Assembly (NCBI RefSeq): GCF_000685155.1
Contig: NZ_JMIY01000002.1
Span: 419,755-472,761 of the forward strand
Direction: 5' to 3'
DNA: 53,007 nucleotides
From: Candidatus Methanoperedens nitratireducens
GTDB taxonomy: Archaea > Halobacteriota > Methanosarcinia > Methanosarcinales > Methanoperedenaceae
In this document: positions 8,964-17,544 of the stretch, piece by piece
How the letters are laid out: every line of letters begins with the position of its first letter
Position numbering within the stretch: position 1 is the first letter of the stretch
Position numbers and translations under genes: made by a program
The notes under the pieces: generated by a model
Databases searched by the model: none
What the model saw: the letters and a program-made list of their open reading frames with translations, nothing else
What the model was told of the DNA's origin: nothing

Positions 8964-10490
8964 ATGCCTATAGCTGATGAGTTCATAAAATACTGCACCC
9001 AGATACTGGAAGTTAATTTCGGAGAGTATTCCAATAAAATCATAAATAAAGTAAAATCAAAGAAGAATTTAAATGATGCATCGAGCATCAGAGATTTTAA
9101 AGAATTTATTTGTCTAATCGGACTCTACACCAGTGTGCTTGCAGGGAAAAATAAAGCAGTTGATATATGTGATGCTCTAAGGGCTAAAGCAACGGAGATA
9201 ACTGGAGAACAAAAGCCACCTGAGGTTTCTATAATCAGCGAAATGGACAGAGAGATAAACACTTTTTTGATGAAAAAGACTCTTTCAACTGAAGATGATA
9301 CTACCGATTATGCTAAATATTTAGCATTGAAATACGGCGACAATACTAAAGAGGTTGAAAAAGATCTTATTAGAAAAATTAAAATTTATATCAAGAATGC
9401 AATCAACATAAATAGAATAAAAGAGGCAATAAACCGATTCCTTACAAACTACCCGCAACCAGCACAGAATGATATTGATGATTTTATCCATTATATTCGC
9501 TTATTAAAACTTAAGTTCAGAGAAGATGAACTGCTGCAACAGATTAAAAAAGAAAGACTCTTCCGTAAATTCCAGGAACCCCGGAATTCAGAGGAAAAAC
9601 CCGAGATTAATCAATTACTGGACCTTATTAAAACCCATAATGATAAAAAAGATATCATCAAATCAATACAAAAACAAGAGATCAGTCATATCATTAACCA
9701 TGAGCCAGGATTATCTGATATATTGCTATCTGAAGATCTTGAGGATCATAAATTGAATAATCCCATTGCGCTTTGCGATGAAAAGCTCATGGTACTTATC
9801 GATAATAAAGGCGGAATTGTTAGAGGAAACGGAAGCAGTGAGACCAAAGAGATCTACAATGAGTTGCCTAAAAGAGAGGATGATAGATCCTTTGAGCCTA
9901 AAATCAAAGATGCACTGGATTATTTTTTTGAAACAAAAGGTATCCCGGCCGAATCAGATATTGATGATATCGTAGATTATTTAATCTTGTGCGGCCATAA
10001 GCAGGACAAAAAACAACTTATCGAAACGTTTAAGCAACTTTCAAAAGAAAAGATCATTTCGGCATTGAATTACTGTGTAATAAATAATGAGATCAAGTAT
10101 TTCATTCGTAGATCTACATCATATACTCAGCTGGATATTGAGAATTTCATCTACTATATGAAAGCAAAAAAACTCGATATAAACGATGATGATGTGAAGG
10201 ATATGATCGAGAGAGAGCGGCTTTTCAACAGGTTCAACGAGATGGATCGAGAGAAAAGCAAAGAGGAAAAAATATCCAGACAGTATATTGCATTGTCTAA
10301 TTCTGGTAAGAAGAACTATTATGAGTATATTCTCATGCTTGATGAAGAGCTAATCCAGTTAAAATTACAACTGAAACTAGCGAAGGTTTTGAAAAAGAAT
10401 CAAAAACATGGGAAAATTGGCAAAAAGCATTTAAAGAAAACTGATAATCAGGATGTAGATCAAAATTCTGTTATCCTCAAGTTACAGTAG
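8964..10490 (+). CDS. hypothetical repeat-containing helical protein
   Basis: 508 residues, soluble, K/E/D/I-rich, no signal or membrane span. I do not recognise the family. It contains at least four copies of a roughly 45-residue motif, at about 96-143, 155-203, 315-358 and 377-424. Each has an aromatic FL or YF start, a DI-D-F-x-x-Y core, a K-L turn and a closing acidic/basic helix. The clearest pair are NDIDDFIHYIRLLKLKF...KKERLFRKF and LDIENFIYYMKAKKLDI...ERERLFNRF. These look like tandem helical hairpin repeats, perhaps for protein binding. ATG at 8964 is chosen over a TTG six bases earlier. The region is AT-rich compared with neighbours, which hints at recent acquisition. Confidence 0.75.
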   Translation: MPIADEFIKYCTQILEVNFGEYSNKIINKVKSKKNLNDASSIRDFKEFICLIGLYTSVLAGKNKAVDICDALRAKATEITGEQKPPEVSIISEMDREINTFLMKKTLSTEDDTTDYAKYLALKYGDNTKEVEKDLIRKIKIYIKNAININRIKEAINRFLTNYPQPAQNDIDDFIHYIRLLKLKFREDELLQQIKKERLFRKFQEPRNSEEKPEINQLLDLIKTHNDKKDIIKSIQKQEISHIINHEPGLSDILLSEDLEDHKLNNPIALCDEKLMVLIDNKGGIVRGNGSSETKEIYNELPKREDDRSFEPKIKDALDYFFETKGIPAESDIDDIVDYLILCGHKQDKKQLIETFKQLSKEKIISALNYCVINNEIKYFIRRSTSYTQLDIENFIYYMKAKKLDINDDDVKDMIERERLFNRFNEMDREKSKEEKISRQYIALSNSGKKNYYEYILMLDEELIQLKLQLKLAKVLKKNQKHGKIGKKHLKKTDNQDVDQNSVILKLQ

Positions 10491-10503
10491 CCAAAATCAA
10501 CGT

Positions 10504-11598
10504 TCAACAGCCAGATAATATCTCCCTCAATGCCTCAGAGATCGTATCCAGATCACTCTTACTTACAGAAGGATGAACCGGCAGGGATATGACCTCGGAC
10601 GCTGCTCTCTCGGATACTGGCAGAGAGTCGTTGTATCCTATCTGCTTATAGAAGGGCTGTTTATGTATCGGCAGGGGATAATATATCCCTGTTCCTATTC
10701 CTCTGTTGCTTAAGAGGGATGCAGCATCATCCCTTAAGATAGATTCGCTGTTTAACCTCACAGTGTACTGGTGGAATACATGCCTGCAGTGCCCTGATAT
10801 ACAGGGAATCTTTATTCCTTTGATTTTATTTAACCTGCTGCTCAGGTACTCCGCATTATTGATCCTGGTCTGATTGAAACCATCAAGTCTCCTTAGCTGA
10901 ACCAGTCCCAGAGCAGCAGCCATATCGGTCATGCGCAGGTTGTACCCCAGCATCTCATGGAAATACCTCTGCTTTGAGCCGTGTGATCTGATCATTCGTG
11001 CGCATTCTGCTGCGCTCTTATCATCTGTTGTGATCATGCCCCCTTCTCCTGTGGTCATGTTCTTGGTTGGATAGAAACTGAATGCGCCTGTGCCGAATGA
11101 GCCCGTCATTTTATTATCATATGTAGCCCCGTGCGCCTGGCATGCATCTTCTATCACAAGCAGGTTATTATCCTGCGCGATCTCAAGTATTCTCCTCATA
11201 TCTGCAGCCTGCCCGTACAGATGAACAGGAACAATTGCCTTTGTCTTCGGGGTTATTTTCTCAACAATGCTCTCAGGATCTATATTGTATGTGTTCTCCT
11301 CGATATCAGCAAAAACCGGCCTTGCGCCGGTGAATAAAATCGAGTTGGATGATGCAACGAAAGTAAAGGGAGTAGTTATAACCTCATCCCCGGTCCCGAT
11401 ATTATGCGCAAGTAATGCAACATGAAGCGCGGCAGTTCCTGAGCTAACTGCAACCGCATATGATGTGCCCGCATACTCAGCAAAAGCAGACTCAAAATCT
11501 TTTACTTTCTGACCTTCAGCAATATTACCGGACCTGAGCGCCCCGGTAACAGCATCGATCTCTTCTTCACCAATAAAAGGCTTTGCTATAGGAATCAT
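10504..11598 (-). CDS. DegT/DnrJ/EryC1/StrS aminotransferase (nucleotide-sugar aminotransferase)
   Basis: 364 residues, full length. PLP-dependent sugar aminotransferase converting a keto-sugar nucleotide to an amino sugar. Family marks are IAKPFIGEEEID at the start, SSGTAALHVAL, TTPFTFVASSN, the cofactor-binding VIEDACQAHGA and the lysine in SFYPTKNMTTGEGG (Lys179). Downstream marks YNLRMTDMAAALG and HVFHQYTVRL are present. It follows the acyltransferase gene by 6 bases, and the pair fits amination then N-acylation of the same sugar, as in N-acetylated diamino or quinovosamine-type sugars. That substrate is inference. Confidence 0.95.
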   Translation of the reverse strand: MIPIAKPFIGEEEIDAVTGALRSGNIAEGQKVKDFESAFAEYAGTSYAVAVSSGTAALHVALLAHNIGTGDEVITTPFTFVASSNSILFTGARPVFADIEENTYNIDPESIVEKITPKTKAIVPVHLYGQAADMRRILEIAQDNNLLVIEDACQAHGATYDNKMTGSFGTGAFSFYPTKNMTTGEGGMITTDDKSAAECARMIRSHGSKQRYFHEMLGYNLRMTDMAAALGLVQLRRLDGFNQTRINNAEYLSSRLNKIKGIKIPCISGHCRHVFHQYTVRLNSESILRDDAASLLSNRGIGTGIYYPLPIHKQPFYKQIGYNDSLPVSERAASEVISLPVHPSVSKSDLDTISEALREILSGC

Positions 11599-11604
11599 AA
11601 TTAT

Positions 11605-12264
11605 TCAGATGGTATTAACAGTTCTTAGTTCTTCGGTCAGATCCTTTATTACGGCCGGGAAACCTATCGCTAATTTCCATGGCGGCACATCCTTTGTCAC
11701 AAGTGCGCCTGCAGCCACCATAGCGCCCTCACCGATCTCAACTCCAGGCAGTAAAGTGGCATTTGCCCCAACAGATGTACCACTTCTCAGTATCGGGCCT
11801 ATCAGATCTGATTTTCTCCTTACAGGATATCTATCATTGGTAAGCACTGCGCACGGCCCTATGAAAACATTATCCTCAATTACAACGTTCAATGGTATGT
11901 ACACATTCCCCTGTATGCTGACGTTGTTTCCAATCACTGTGCGTCCATCTATGATAGTATTGGTGCCGATAAGCACATTATCCCCTGTGATGGTCTCTTC
12001 ACGGATCAGGACATTGTGTCCGGTACGCAGGTTACTGCCAGTCTCGACATCAGTATAAATAATAGAATTCGACCTGATGACCGCATTATCCCCTATAACA
12101 GCACCTCTAAAATCCATGTCATCTATACTTATCCCATCAGATGCTGCCTGCCGCAGAATACTGGCTGTTGGATAGCCAATAATCACACCTTCACCAAGTA
12201 TGGTGTTCTTTCCAATGTTACTTTGCCCATATATTTTGAAATACCCTGTTCTTTTATGTTCCAT
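11605..12264 (-). CDS. left-handed beta-helix (hexapeptide repeat) acyltransferase
   Basis: About 219 residues from the ATG at 12264, which has a good GGAG at 12271-12275; an upstream in-frame ATG at 12285 would overlap the previous gene by 11 bases. The sequence is made of hexapeptide repeats of the [I/V]-G-x-N type ([54 protein letters not shown]). This is the trimeric LbH fold of WbbJ/WlbB-type acetyltransferases, with the usual C-terminal [19 protein letters not shown]. It likely acetylates the amino sugar made by the adjacent DegT enzyme, from acetyl-CoA in the cytoplasm. Confidence 0.92.
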   Translation of the reverse strand: MEHKRTGYFKIYGQSNIGKNTILGEGVIIGYPTASILRQAASDGISIDDMDFRGAVIGDNAVIRSNSIIYTDVETGSNLRTGHNVLIREETITGDNVLIGTNTIIDGRTVIGNNVSIQGNVYIPLNVVIEDNVFIGPCAVLTNDRYPVRRKSDLIGPILRSGTSVGANATLLPGVEIGEGAMVAAGALVTKDVPPWKLAIGFPAVIKDLTEELRTVNTI

Positions 12265-12274
12265 AATTAACTCC

Positions 12275-13249
12275 TTATCCATCAATAAATAATATCCCTA
12301 TAATAGAGAACACGGCTGTAACTGCATACATAGCATAGGTTGCCTGTTTTTCTGTCATCTTCATGTAATATGGAAGTACCCACTTAAGAGTGAGGGGATT
12401 TGGGACCTCGAGTGTGCCATCGTCCCTTATCTTTCCAAATTTTGCAGGTGGGTATTTTTTGATGCGCCAGTACACATACAGCAAGAAATTGACCGTATGG
12501 GGAATAAGCATTACAAACCCGCTGATGATGTAACCCTGCATGACTATCATTACGCCAATCGCCGCACCTACGGTCAATGATCCTATGTTTCCCCAGAACA
12601 CGCGGGAGGGGTAGCGCTCGAATAGATGAAAACCAAGTGTTGCACCTGTGATCGCAAAGATGGCCATAATCTTATTGATATCCTCAATAGACCCCGTTAT
12701 CAGGGATTTAATGAGCAGTGAGATAAGAACTATGAGCGAAAGTCCTGATGACATTCCATTGAAGCCTGAATGCATATTCACGAGATTAGCAGTTACCAGT
12801 ACGTAAGTAGGCACGATAAATTGACTGTAGAAATTTGCAAAATCGACCTGGCCAAAAAAAGGAGATATCACTCCTGAATGTGTTGCATACTGTATTAATG
12901 GATATGAGCTATAATACACAAGGATAAGCTTTACTGTCCTTCCGATATCTATCATATCATCGAGGATGCCGAACAGACCAAACAGCATAATCACACTTAG
13001 TATCACATAATTGATGGCATCGAATTTATAGAACAGTGAATTTATGGACAGAGAGAAAAGAGCAGCAAGCATGATGGCAATCCCCCCACCTGTAGGTACC
13101 ATCTTCTCACCCTTCTTATGGTAATCCTTTGCCACAAAACCCTTTTCTTTGAGCTTCCGTATAAGGTACGGCATAGTGATAAGCATAATTAAAAAAGGAA
13201 GCAGAAATACAACCGCTATCTCAATAAAAAGCCAGTAGATATACTTCAA
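12275..13249 (-). CDS. MraY/WecA/GPT-family UDP-sugar:dolichyl-phosphate phosphoglycosyltransferase
   Basis: 324 residues, about ten transmembrane segments. It transfers a sugar-1-phosphate to a polyprenyl phosphate, the first membrane step of glycan or N-glycan assembly. Signature elements are the [10 protein letters not shown] loop, the acidic [13 protein letters not shown], the family asparagine in [16 protein letters not shown] (canonical N-x-x-D-G-x-N-G, here with H-S-G in place of D-G), and [15 protein letters not shown]. The start is TTG at 13249 behind GGTGAGAG; no ATG gives the complete first helix. It heads a three-gene minus-strand operon with the acyltransferase and the DegT aminotransferase. 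Confidence 0.9.
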   Translation of the reverse strand: MKYIYWLFIEIAVVFLLPFLIMLITMPYLIRKLKEKGFVAKDYHKKGEKMVPTGGGIAIMLAALFSLSINSLFYKFDAINYVILSVIMLFGLFGILDDMIDIGRTVKLILVYYSSYPLIQYATHSGVISPFFGQVDFANFYSQFIVPTYVLVTANLVNMHSGFNGMSSGLSLIVLISLLIKSLITGSIEDINKIMAIFAITGATLGFHLFERYPSRVFWGNIGSLTVGAAIGVMIVMQGYIISGFVMLIPHTVNFLLYVYWRIKKYPPAKFGKIRDDGTLEVPNPLTLKWVLPYYMKMTEKQATYAMYAVTAVFSIIGILFIDG

Positions 13250-13359
13250 ATACTCTCACCCTGATTATAAATATAAATAAACCTCAAACACTCACCAGGC
13301 TAATAATGGTGGATTACATATATAGATTTATTTGACAAAATAAAGGAAAAAGAGAAATA

Positions 13360-13506
13360 TCAGTTAAGTGTTCTGCATTTCAAGGACGGCTCTCCCGTAT
13401 ACGAGTCCATGCATCCAAGTGTACAGAACATCTTTTCCCTGATATAATCCTCTTGAATATAGATCTTCCTGTTGCAATTCTCACATTTAACTTCAATTAT
13501 CTCCAA
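13360..13506 (-). CDS. small zinc-finger protein (48 aa), TTG start
   Basis: 48 residues beginning MEIIEVKCENCNRKIY. It carries C8-x2-C11 and C28-x3-C32 (FCTLGC), plus Cys44, so a treble-clef or TRASH/MYM-like zinc knuckle is plausible. The start is TTG at 13506 preceded by AGAGG seven bases upstream; the nearby ATG on the same strand is followed by an in-frame stop. The gene lies between the PEF-CTERM protein gene and the GPT gene, all on the minus strand. Function unknown. Confidence 0.6.
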   Translation of the reverse strand: MEIIEVKCENCNRKIYIQEDYIREKMFCTLGCMDSYTGEPSLKCRTLN

Positions 13507-13574
13507 TATACATCCTCTTTTTACTGCAATAAAAGAGTAGCCAGGAAAGTCTGGCTATCTTTTCTCAATCTCTG

Positions 13575-14135
13575 TTAGCTGTTTCTCCCTTTTCTGTACT
13601 GGAAGAGGAATACCAGTCCCATTATTGCTGCGATCGGCAGAGCTACTGTCGGGAATTCAGGGACGCTGACAGGAGGCGTTGGTGTTGGAGTAACTACTGG
13701 TGTTGGTGTTGGTGTCGGTCTTATTTTGATGTCATTCTGTATCTTTGCTTTCTTAGTTATAGGATCACCGTGAGTGAATTTTGCTGCATAATTGATGGTG
13801 AGGTCTTCATCTGATCCACCTTTACCATTAACAAGGGTAACAGTAAATGTCTTAGGAGAGGTGAAATCTCCTGAGATTGATGTCCTTTCTTCCCCATCAA
13901 TAAATACATCGAACTTATCTGTTATTTTAAATCCAACGCCACTGACTTTAAGTGATGTTATATTACCATCTTCTGCAGTTACAGTTACTTCCTGTGTTGC
14001 CGTTCCACCTGCGTCGATAGTTATCACGCCAGGTTCCACTCTGATCTCATTCTGAGCCGCCGCTATTCCCGTAATGGCTATCATCACAGCAAAAAGCGTA
14101 GCCACAGCTACAATTTTGTTCCTAATATTAACCAC
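13575..14135 (-). CDS. exported PEF-CTERM protein
   Basis: 186 residues. A Sec signal peptide (about 6-28, cleaved near IAAAQ) is followed by a beta-rich Ig-like exported domain (about 30-130), a TPTPTP proline/threonine linker, and a C-terminal sorting signal SVPEFPTVALPIAAIMGLV ending in FQYRKGRNS. The PEF motif plus TM helix plus basic tail is the PEF-CTERM tag cleaved by an archaeosortase in Methanosarcinales. The protein is thus expected at the cell surface or S-layer. It sits next to glycan genes, consistent with a heavily glycosylated linker. Strong ribosome site AAAGGAG before the ATG. Confidence 0.88.
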   Translation of the reverse strand: MVNIRNKIVAVATLFAVMIAITGIAAAQNEIRVEPGVITIDAGGTATQEVTVTAEDGNITSLKVSGVGFKITDKFDVFIDGEERTSISGDFTSPKTFTVTLVNGKGGSDEDLTINYAAKFTHGDPITKKAKIQNDIKIRPTPTPTPVVTPTPTPPVSVPEFPTVALPIAAIMGLVFLFQYRKGRNS

Positions 14136-14197
14136 TCCTTTAATTTTCGCTCAAGGCCTACCCACTCGCCAAGAGCATTAGGTACTACTACCTGTGA

Positions 14198-14208
14198 CTA
14201 TATAAATT
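14198..14208 (-). promoter_or_regulatory. TATA box upstream of the PEF-CTERM gene
   Basis: The plus strand reads GACTATATAAATT, an archaeal TATA element about 65 bases before the start codon at 14135. The transcript would therefore carry a leader of roughly 40 bases ending in a strong GGAG. The rest of 14136-14384 is AT-rich intergenic DNA between divergent genes. Confidence 0.4.
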
Positions 14209-14384
14209 TAGCGATTTCCAAAGGCAGAAATTATATCATTATCAAGATAATATTGGATATATTTAATATTGCTTTATATTCAATCCTGCTGCAACTCATG
14301 GTCCAGAAATACCGAACTGTATTTTAGATAGGCTTATTACAGATGCGGTATTATTATAAAAGCATTAACGGGGGTAAGGTAGGA

Positions 14385-15008
14385 ATGGTAGGAACCATTT
14401 TAATTCTCAGCCCGCACACAGACGATGGTGAGTTAGGTTGTGGGGGCAGTATCGCCAGATTTGTTGATGAAGGAAAAGAAGTGTATTACGTGGCACTCTC
14501 AACGTGTGAAAAATCAGTACCGGCCGGGTGCCCTATCGATATACTCATGCATGAGGTCAGGAAGGCTACAAAAGTGCTTGGAATAGAGAATTTGCTTCTT
14601 TATGGTTTTGAGGTCAGGGAATTCCCGCGTCTCAGGCAGAATATCTTAGATGCGCTTATAGAAATAAGAAAGGAAATCAACCCGGATATTGTTCTCGCCC
14701 CGTCCTCCTATGATACCCACCAGGATCACAAGATTGTCAGAGAAGAGACCCTGCGTGCTTTTAAGAAATGTACCATACTGGGCTATGAACAACCCTGGAA
14801 CAATATAACCTTTAATACAATGGCATTTATCCCCTTAAAGAAAATACATATATTAAAGAAGATAGAAGCATTGAATTGTTATGAGACCCAGAAGGATAAA
14901 GGCTATTTTTATGAGGATTTCATTAAAGGGCTTGCTCAAACAAGGGGAACGCAAATAGAAGAGGAGTACGCCGAGGCATTTGAAGTTATTAGATGGGTCA
15001 TAAGATGA
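14385..15008 (+). CDS. LmbE/PIG-L family N-deacetylase
   Basis: About 207 residues from ATG 14385 (MVGTILILSPHTDDGELGCGG), where the family normally begins; an in-frame ATG at 14343 would add 14 unusual residues. The zinc site is P-H-T-D-D at the start and the distal H-Q-D-H (DTHQDHKIV). PIG-L/LmbE enzymes remove the N-acetyl group from GlcNAc-linked lipids or nucleotide sugars. Its position at the head of the plus-strand glycan run suggests a cytoplasmic sugar-modifying step. Confidence 0.9.
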   Translation: MVGTILILSPHTDDGELGCGGSIARFVDEGKEVYYVALSTCEKSVPAGCPIDILMHEVRKATKVLGIENLLLYGFEVREFPRLRQNILDALIEIRKEINPDIVLAPSSYDTHQDHKIVREETLRAFKKCTILGYEQPWNNITFNTMAFIPLKKIHILKKIEALNCYETQKDKGYFYEDFIKGLAQTRGTQIEEEYAEAFEVIRWVIR

Positions 15009-15090
15009 AATGGATTTATACGTAAAGTCATGTCAACTTATGCACAACCCTCCTGCATATAGAAAAGTTAATAAAGGATTTATGCGTTAA

Positions 15091-15144
15091 TTGGTTGTAA
15101 GAGTGGAGTTAATTGTAAGAGTGGAGTTAGTCGTGAGAGTGGTA
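15091..15144 (+). repeat. three 18-bp tandem repeats across a translation start
   Basis: Three imperfect units begin at 15091, 15109 and 15127. The shared core is GTAAGAGTGGAG, decaying in the third. Each of the first two units carries a GGAG that can act as a ribosome site, so the repeat array overlaps the initiation region of the DUF354 gene. Confidence 0.7.
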
Positions 15145-16221
15145 ATTGATATAGGCCATCCTGCCCATGTGCACTTTTTCAGGAATACAATAAGGAATCT
15201 TGAGAACAGGGGACATGATGTAAAGATCACAGCCAGAAATAAAGAAGTAGCTCTTATGCTGCTGAGTTTATACAGGCTTGAATACACCAATATTGGTGAG
15301 AACTATGATAGCATACTGAAAAAAGCCCTGGGAATGCCTGTGATAGATTATAAGCTTTATAAAACCATTAAAAGCTTCAAGCCCCAGCTTCTTATAGGAG
15401 TACATAACCCCTATGCTGCCCAGGTCGCTAAACTTACAGGTGCAAAGAGTTTAATTTTCACGGATACAGAGAATGTTAAAATAGCGAGCGCACTGACGTA
15501 TCCTTTTGCCAGTACTATATGCACGCCTGCATGCTTTAGAGAGATACTTGATTCTGATAAACATGTAAAATATAATGGGTACAAGGAAATTGCCTATCTA
15601 CATCCTGCATATTTTAAACCTGATGTTTCAGTTCTTGATTCTCTTGGTATATCCAAAAACGAGAAATTCACAATCATGCGGCTTATATCCTGGAGAGCCA
15701 ACCATGATATAGGTCTGAAAGGGATTAAAAAAGAGGAAGAATTTATAAGAGAACTGGAGAAATCTGGCCGCGTTATTGTAAGCTCTGAGAGAGCACTCGA
15801 TAAAAAGCTTGAGAGGTTTGCCCTTAAAATCCCTCCTGAGAAGCTTCATTCCCTGCTTGCTTTTGCGCAGCTCTACATAGGAGAAGGAGGTACTACAGCA
15901 GTCGAAGCAGCCATGCTCGGGACACCGGCAATCCACATAGAGGCTGATTCAAAAGGCAGGGCTACAGGCGAATCGAGCGGCAACTTCCTTGAACTGAGAG
16001 ATAAGTACGATCTACTTTATTTCTATCCAGATACTGCTTCTGCCCTCAAGAGAGCAGGGGAGATACTTGAGGATAAAAATTCAAAACCAGAGTGGGGACG
16101 TAAGAGGGAGAGGCTGTTAAAGGATAAGATAGATGTAACCGCCTGGATGACCGATTTTATTGAAGGATACCCTGGGAGTTTTTATGAGTACAGGAGGGGG
16201 AGTGTACAGCAAAATTTTTAG
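15133..16221 (+). CDS. DUF354 family protein (GT-B glycosyltransferase-like)
   Basis: About 362 residues from GTG at 15133, preceded by GGAG six bases upstream; the family usually begins like MRVVIDIGHPAHVHFF. Translation from the upstream TTG at 15091 would add a repeat-encoded VRVEL stretch. The two-domain GT-B-like fold shows a C-terminal donor-site pattern GEGGTTAVEAAMLGTPAIH. DUF354 proteins occur in archaeal and bacterial surface-polysaccharide clusters; their donor and acceptor are unknown. The next gene overlaps its 3' end by about 38 bases. Confidence 0.85.
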   Translation: MRVVIDIGHPAHVHFFRNTIRNLENRGHDVKITARNKEVALMLLSLYRLEYTNIGENYDSILKKALGMPVIDYKLYKTIKSFKPQLLIGVHNPYAAQVAKLTGAKSLIFTDTENVKIASALTYPFASTICTPACFREILDSDKHVKYNGYKEIAYLHPAYFKPDVSVLDSLGISKNEKFTIMRLISWRANHDIGLKGIKKEEEFIRELEKSGRVIVSSERALDKKLERFALKIPPEKLHSLLAFAQLYIGEGGTTAVEAAMLGTPAIHIEADSKGRATGESSGNFLELRDKYDLLYFYPDTASALKRAGEILEDKNSKPEWGRKRERLLKDKIDVTAWMTDFIEGYPGSFYEYRRGSVQQNF

Positions 16222-17536
16222 AAATCTATTATTCCCGGTAATGGAGCTGTGTTATGGTACAAATACACAGCAGTATCTTTCATTGCTTTGCAAAACACAG
16301 TGGTGGTCAAGAGAAGGACTTGAAGAATTGCAGAACAAAAAACTCAGGGTGCTGATCAATCATGCATATACCAATGTTCCATATTATCATAAAATGTTTA
16401 AAGAGAGAAATATCCGTCCTGAGGATATAAAGAATAAGGATGATTTAGAAAAATTACCCATTCTGACAAAGGATATAATACGTAAGAACCTGCCAGAGCT
16501 TGTTGCAAGGAATATTAATAAGTCAAGGATTATAGAATTTCACAGCAGTGGCTCAACAGGCGAACCCATGAGGTATTATCTTGATAAAGGAGCATATTCC
16601 TCCGGATGGGCGCAGACATATCGCTGCTGGACATGGGCCGGGTATAATATAGGCGATCCGTATGTAAAGATAAGCCTGAACTCAAGAACAGCAGCCAGTA
16701 AAAAGATCCAGGACAGATTACTAAATACCTGTTATGTTTATGCTTCAGGAATTACTGAGAATAACCTGGGTCAGGAATTAAGCAGAATAAAAAAATGTAG
16801 CCCTAAGATCATCAGAGGATACGCATCGTATCTATATACTATATCGAAACTTATGGAGAATCTATATATATACTATACAGGAGCTAATATTGCGACCACC
16901 GGGGATATGTTATTTCCACATTACAGGGAGGCTATAGAAAGGCAGTTCAATTGTAAGATCTTTGATGGGTATGGTGGAGAAGGAACCCCGATCTCTTTTC
17001 AGTGCGAGAACCATAATGAATACCATATCTGCGATGAAGATGCGGTTGTAGAATTTATCAGAGAGGGAGAAAGAGTAGCACCGGATGAGATCGGCAAGAT
17101 TGTTTTTACAAATCTCAATAACTATGCTATGCCGTTTATCAGGTACGATATAAACGACCTTGGAAAATCCTCTGAGGAGCTGTGCAACTGCGGTAGAGGA
17201 CTATCCCTTATGAAATCAATTGAGGGCAGGGATACGGATATAATAATAACTCCTGCAGGTGGTTTTATAGTAGTACAGTTCTTTACGGTTCTATTTAAAA
17301 GCATTGAGGGAGTAGACCAGTTTCAGATAATCCAGGAAAGAATAGATAGAATAATTGTAAAAATTATTAAAAATGATAGATTTACAGCAGATGATCTACA
17401 TAATATAAAGAACAAAATCCAGAGCAAAGTTGGGGGTGATGTAGAAGTGAATATAGAATTCGTTGATGAGATTCCATTATCGGGAAGGTCCGGGAAGCGA
17501 AAATTTATCATATCCAGAGTACCGCTGAGAATTTGA
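16184..17536 (+). CDS. CapK/PaaK-like AMP-forming ligase family protein of a polysaccharide cluster
   Basis: About 450 residues. It resembles phenylacetate-CoA ligase (PaaK) and the CapK proteins of capsule clusters. Seen are YYHKMFKERNI, the phosphate-binding FHSSGSTGEPMRYY loop, FDGYGGEGTP in place of the usual YGxTE, and FTNLNNYAMPFIRYDINDLG. Start chosen at ATG 16184 (GGGAG five bases upstream); GTG 16202, behind AGGAGG, is an alternative. In this context it probably activates a carboxylate for attachment to a sugar rather than aromatic degradation. Overlap with the DUF354 gene indicates one operon. Confidence 0.87.
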   Translation: MSTGGGVYSKIFRNLLFPVMELCYGTNTQQYLSLLCKTQWWSREGLEELQNKKLRVLINHAYTNVPYYHKMFKERNIRPEDIKNKDDLEKLPILTKDIIRKNLPELVARNINKSRIIEFHSSGSTGEPMRYYLDKGAYSSGWAQTYRCWTWAGYNIGDPYVKISLNSRTAASKKIQDRLLNTCYVYASGITENNLGQELSRIKKCSPKIIRGYASYLYTISKLMENLYIYYTGANIATTGDMLFPHYREAIERQFNCKIFDGYGGEGTPISFQCENHNEYHICDEDAVVEFIREGERVAPDEIGKIVFTNLNNYAMPFIRYDINDLGKSSEELCNCGRGLSLMKSIEGRDTDIIITPAGGFIVVQFFTVLFKSIEGVDQFQIIQERIDRIIVKIIKNDRFTADDLHNIKNKIQSKVGGDVEVNIEFVDEIPLSGRSGKRKFIISRVPLRI

Positions 17537-17544
17537 GATCCGAT

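Noticed and set aside
13575-14135. TPTPTP linker as simple-sequence artefact
   Set aside because: The linker sits in the right place before a complete PEF-CTERM sorting signal.
15091-15144. CRISPR-like tandem units
   Set aside because: Only three adjacent imperfect 18-bp units with no spacers; they are part of a translation start.
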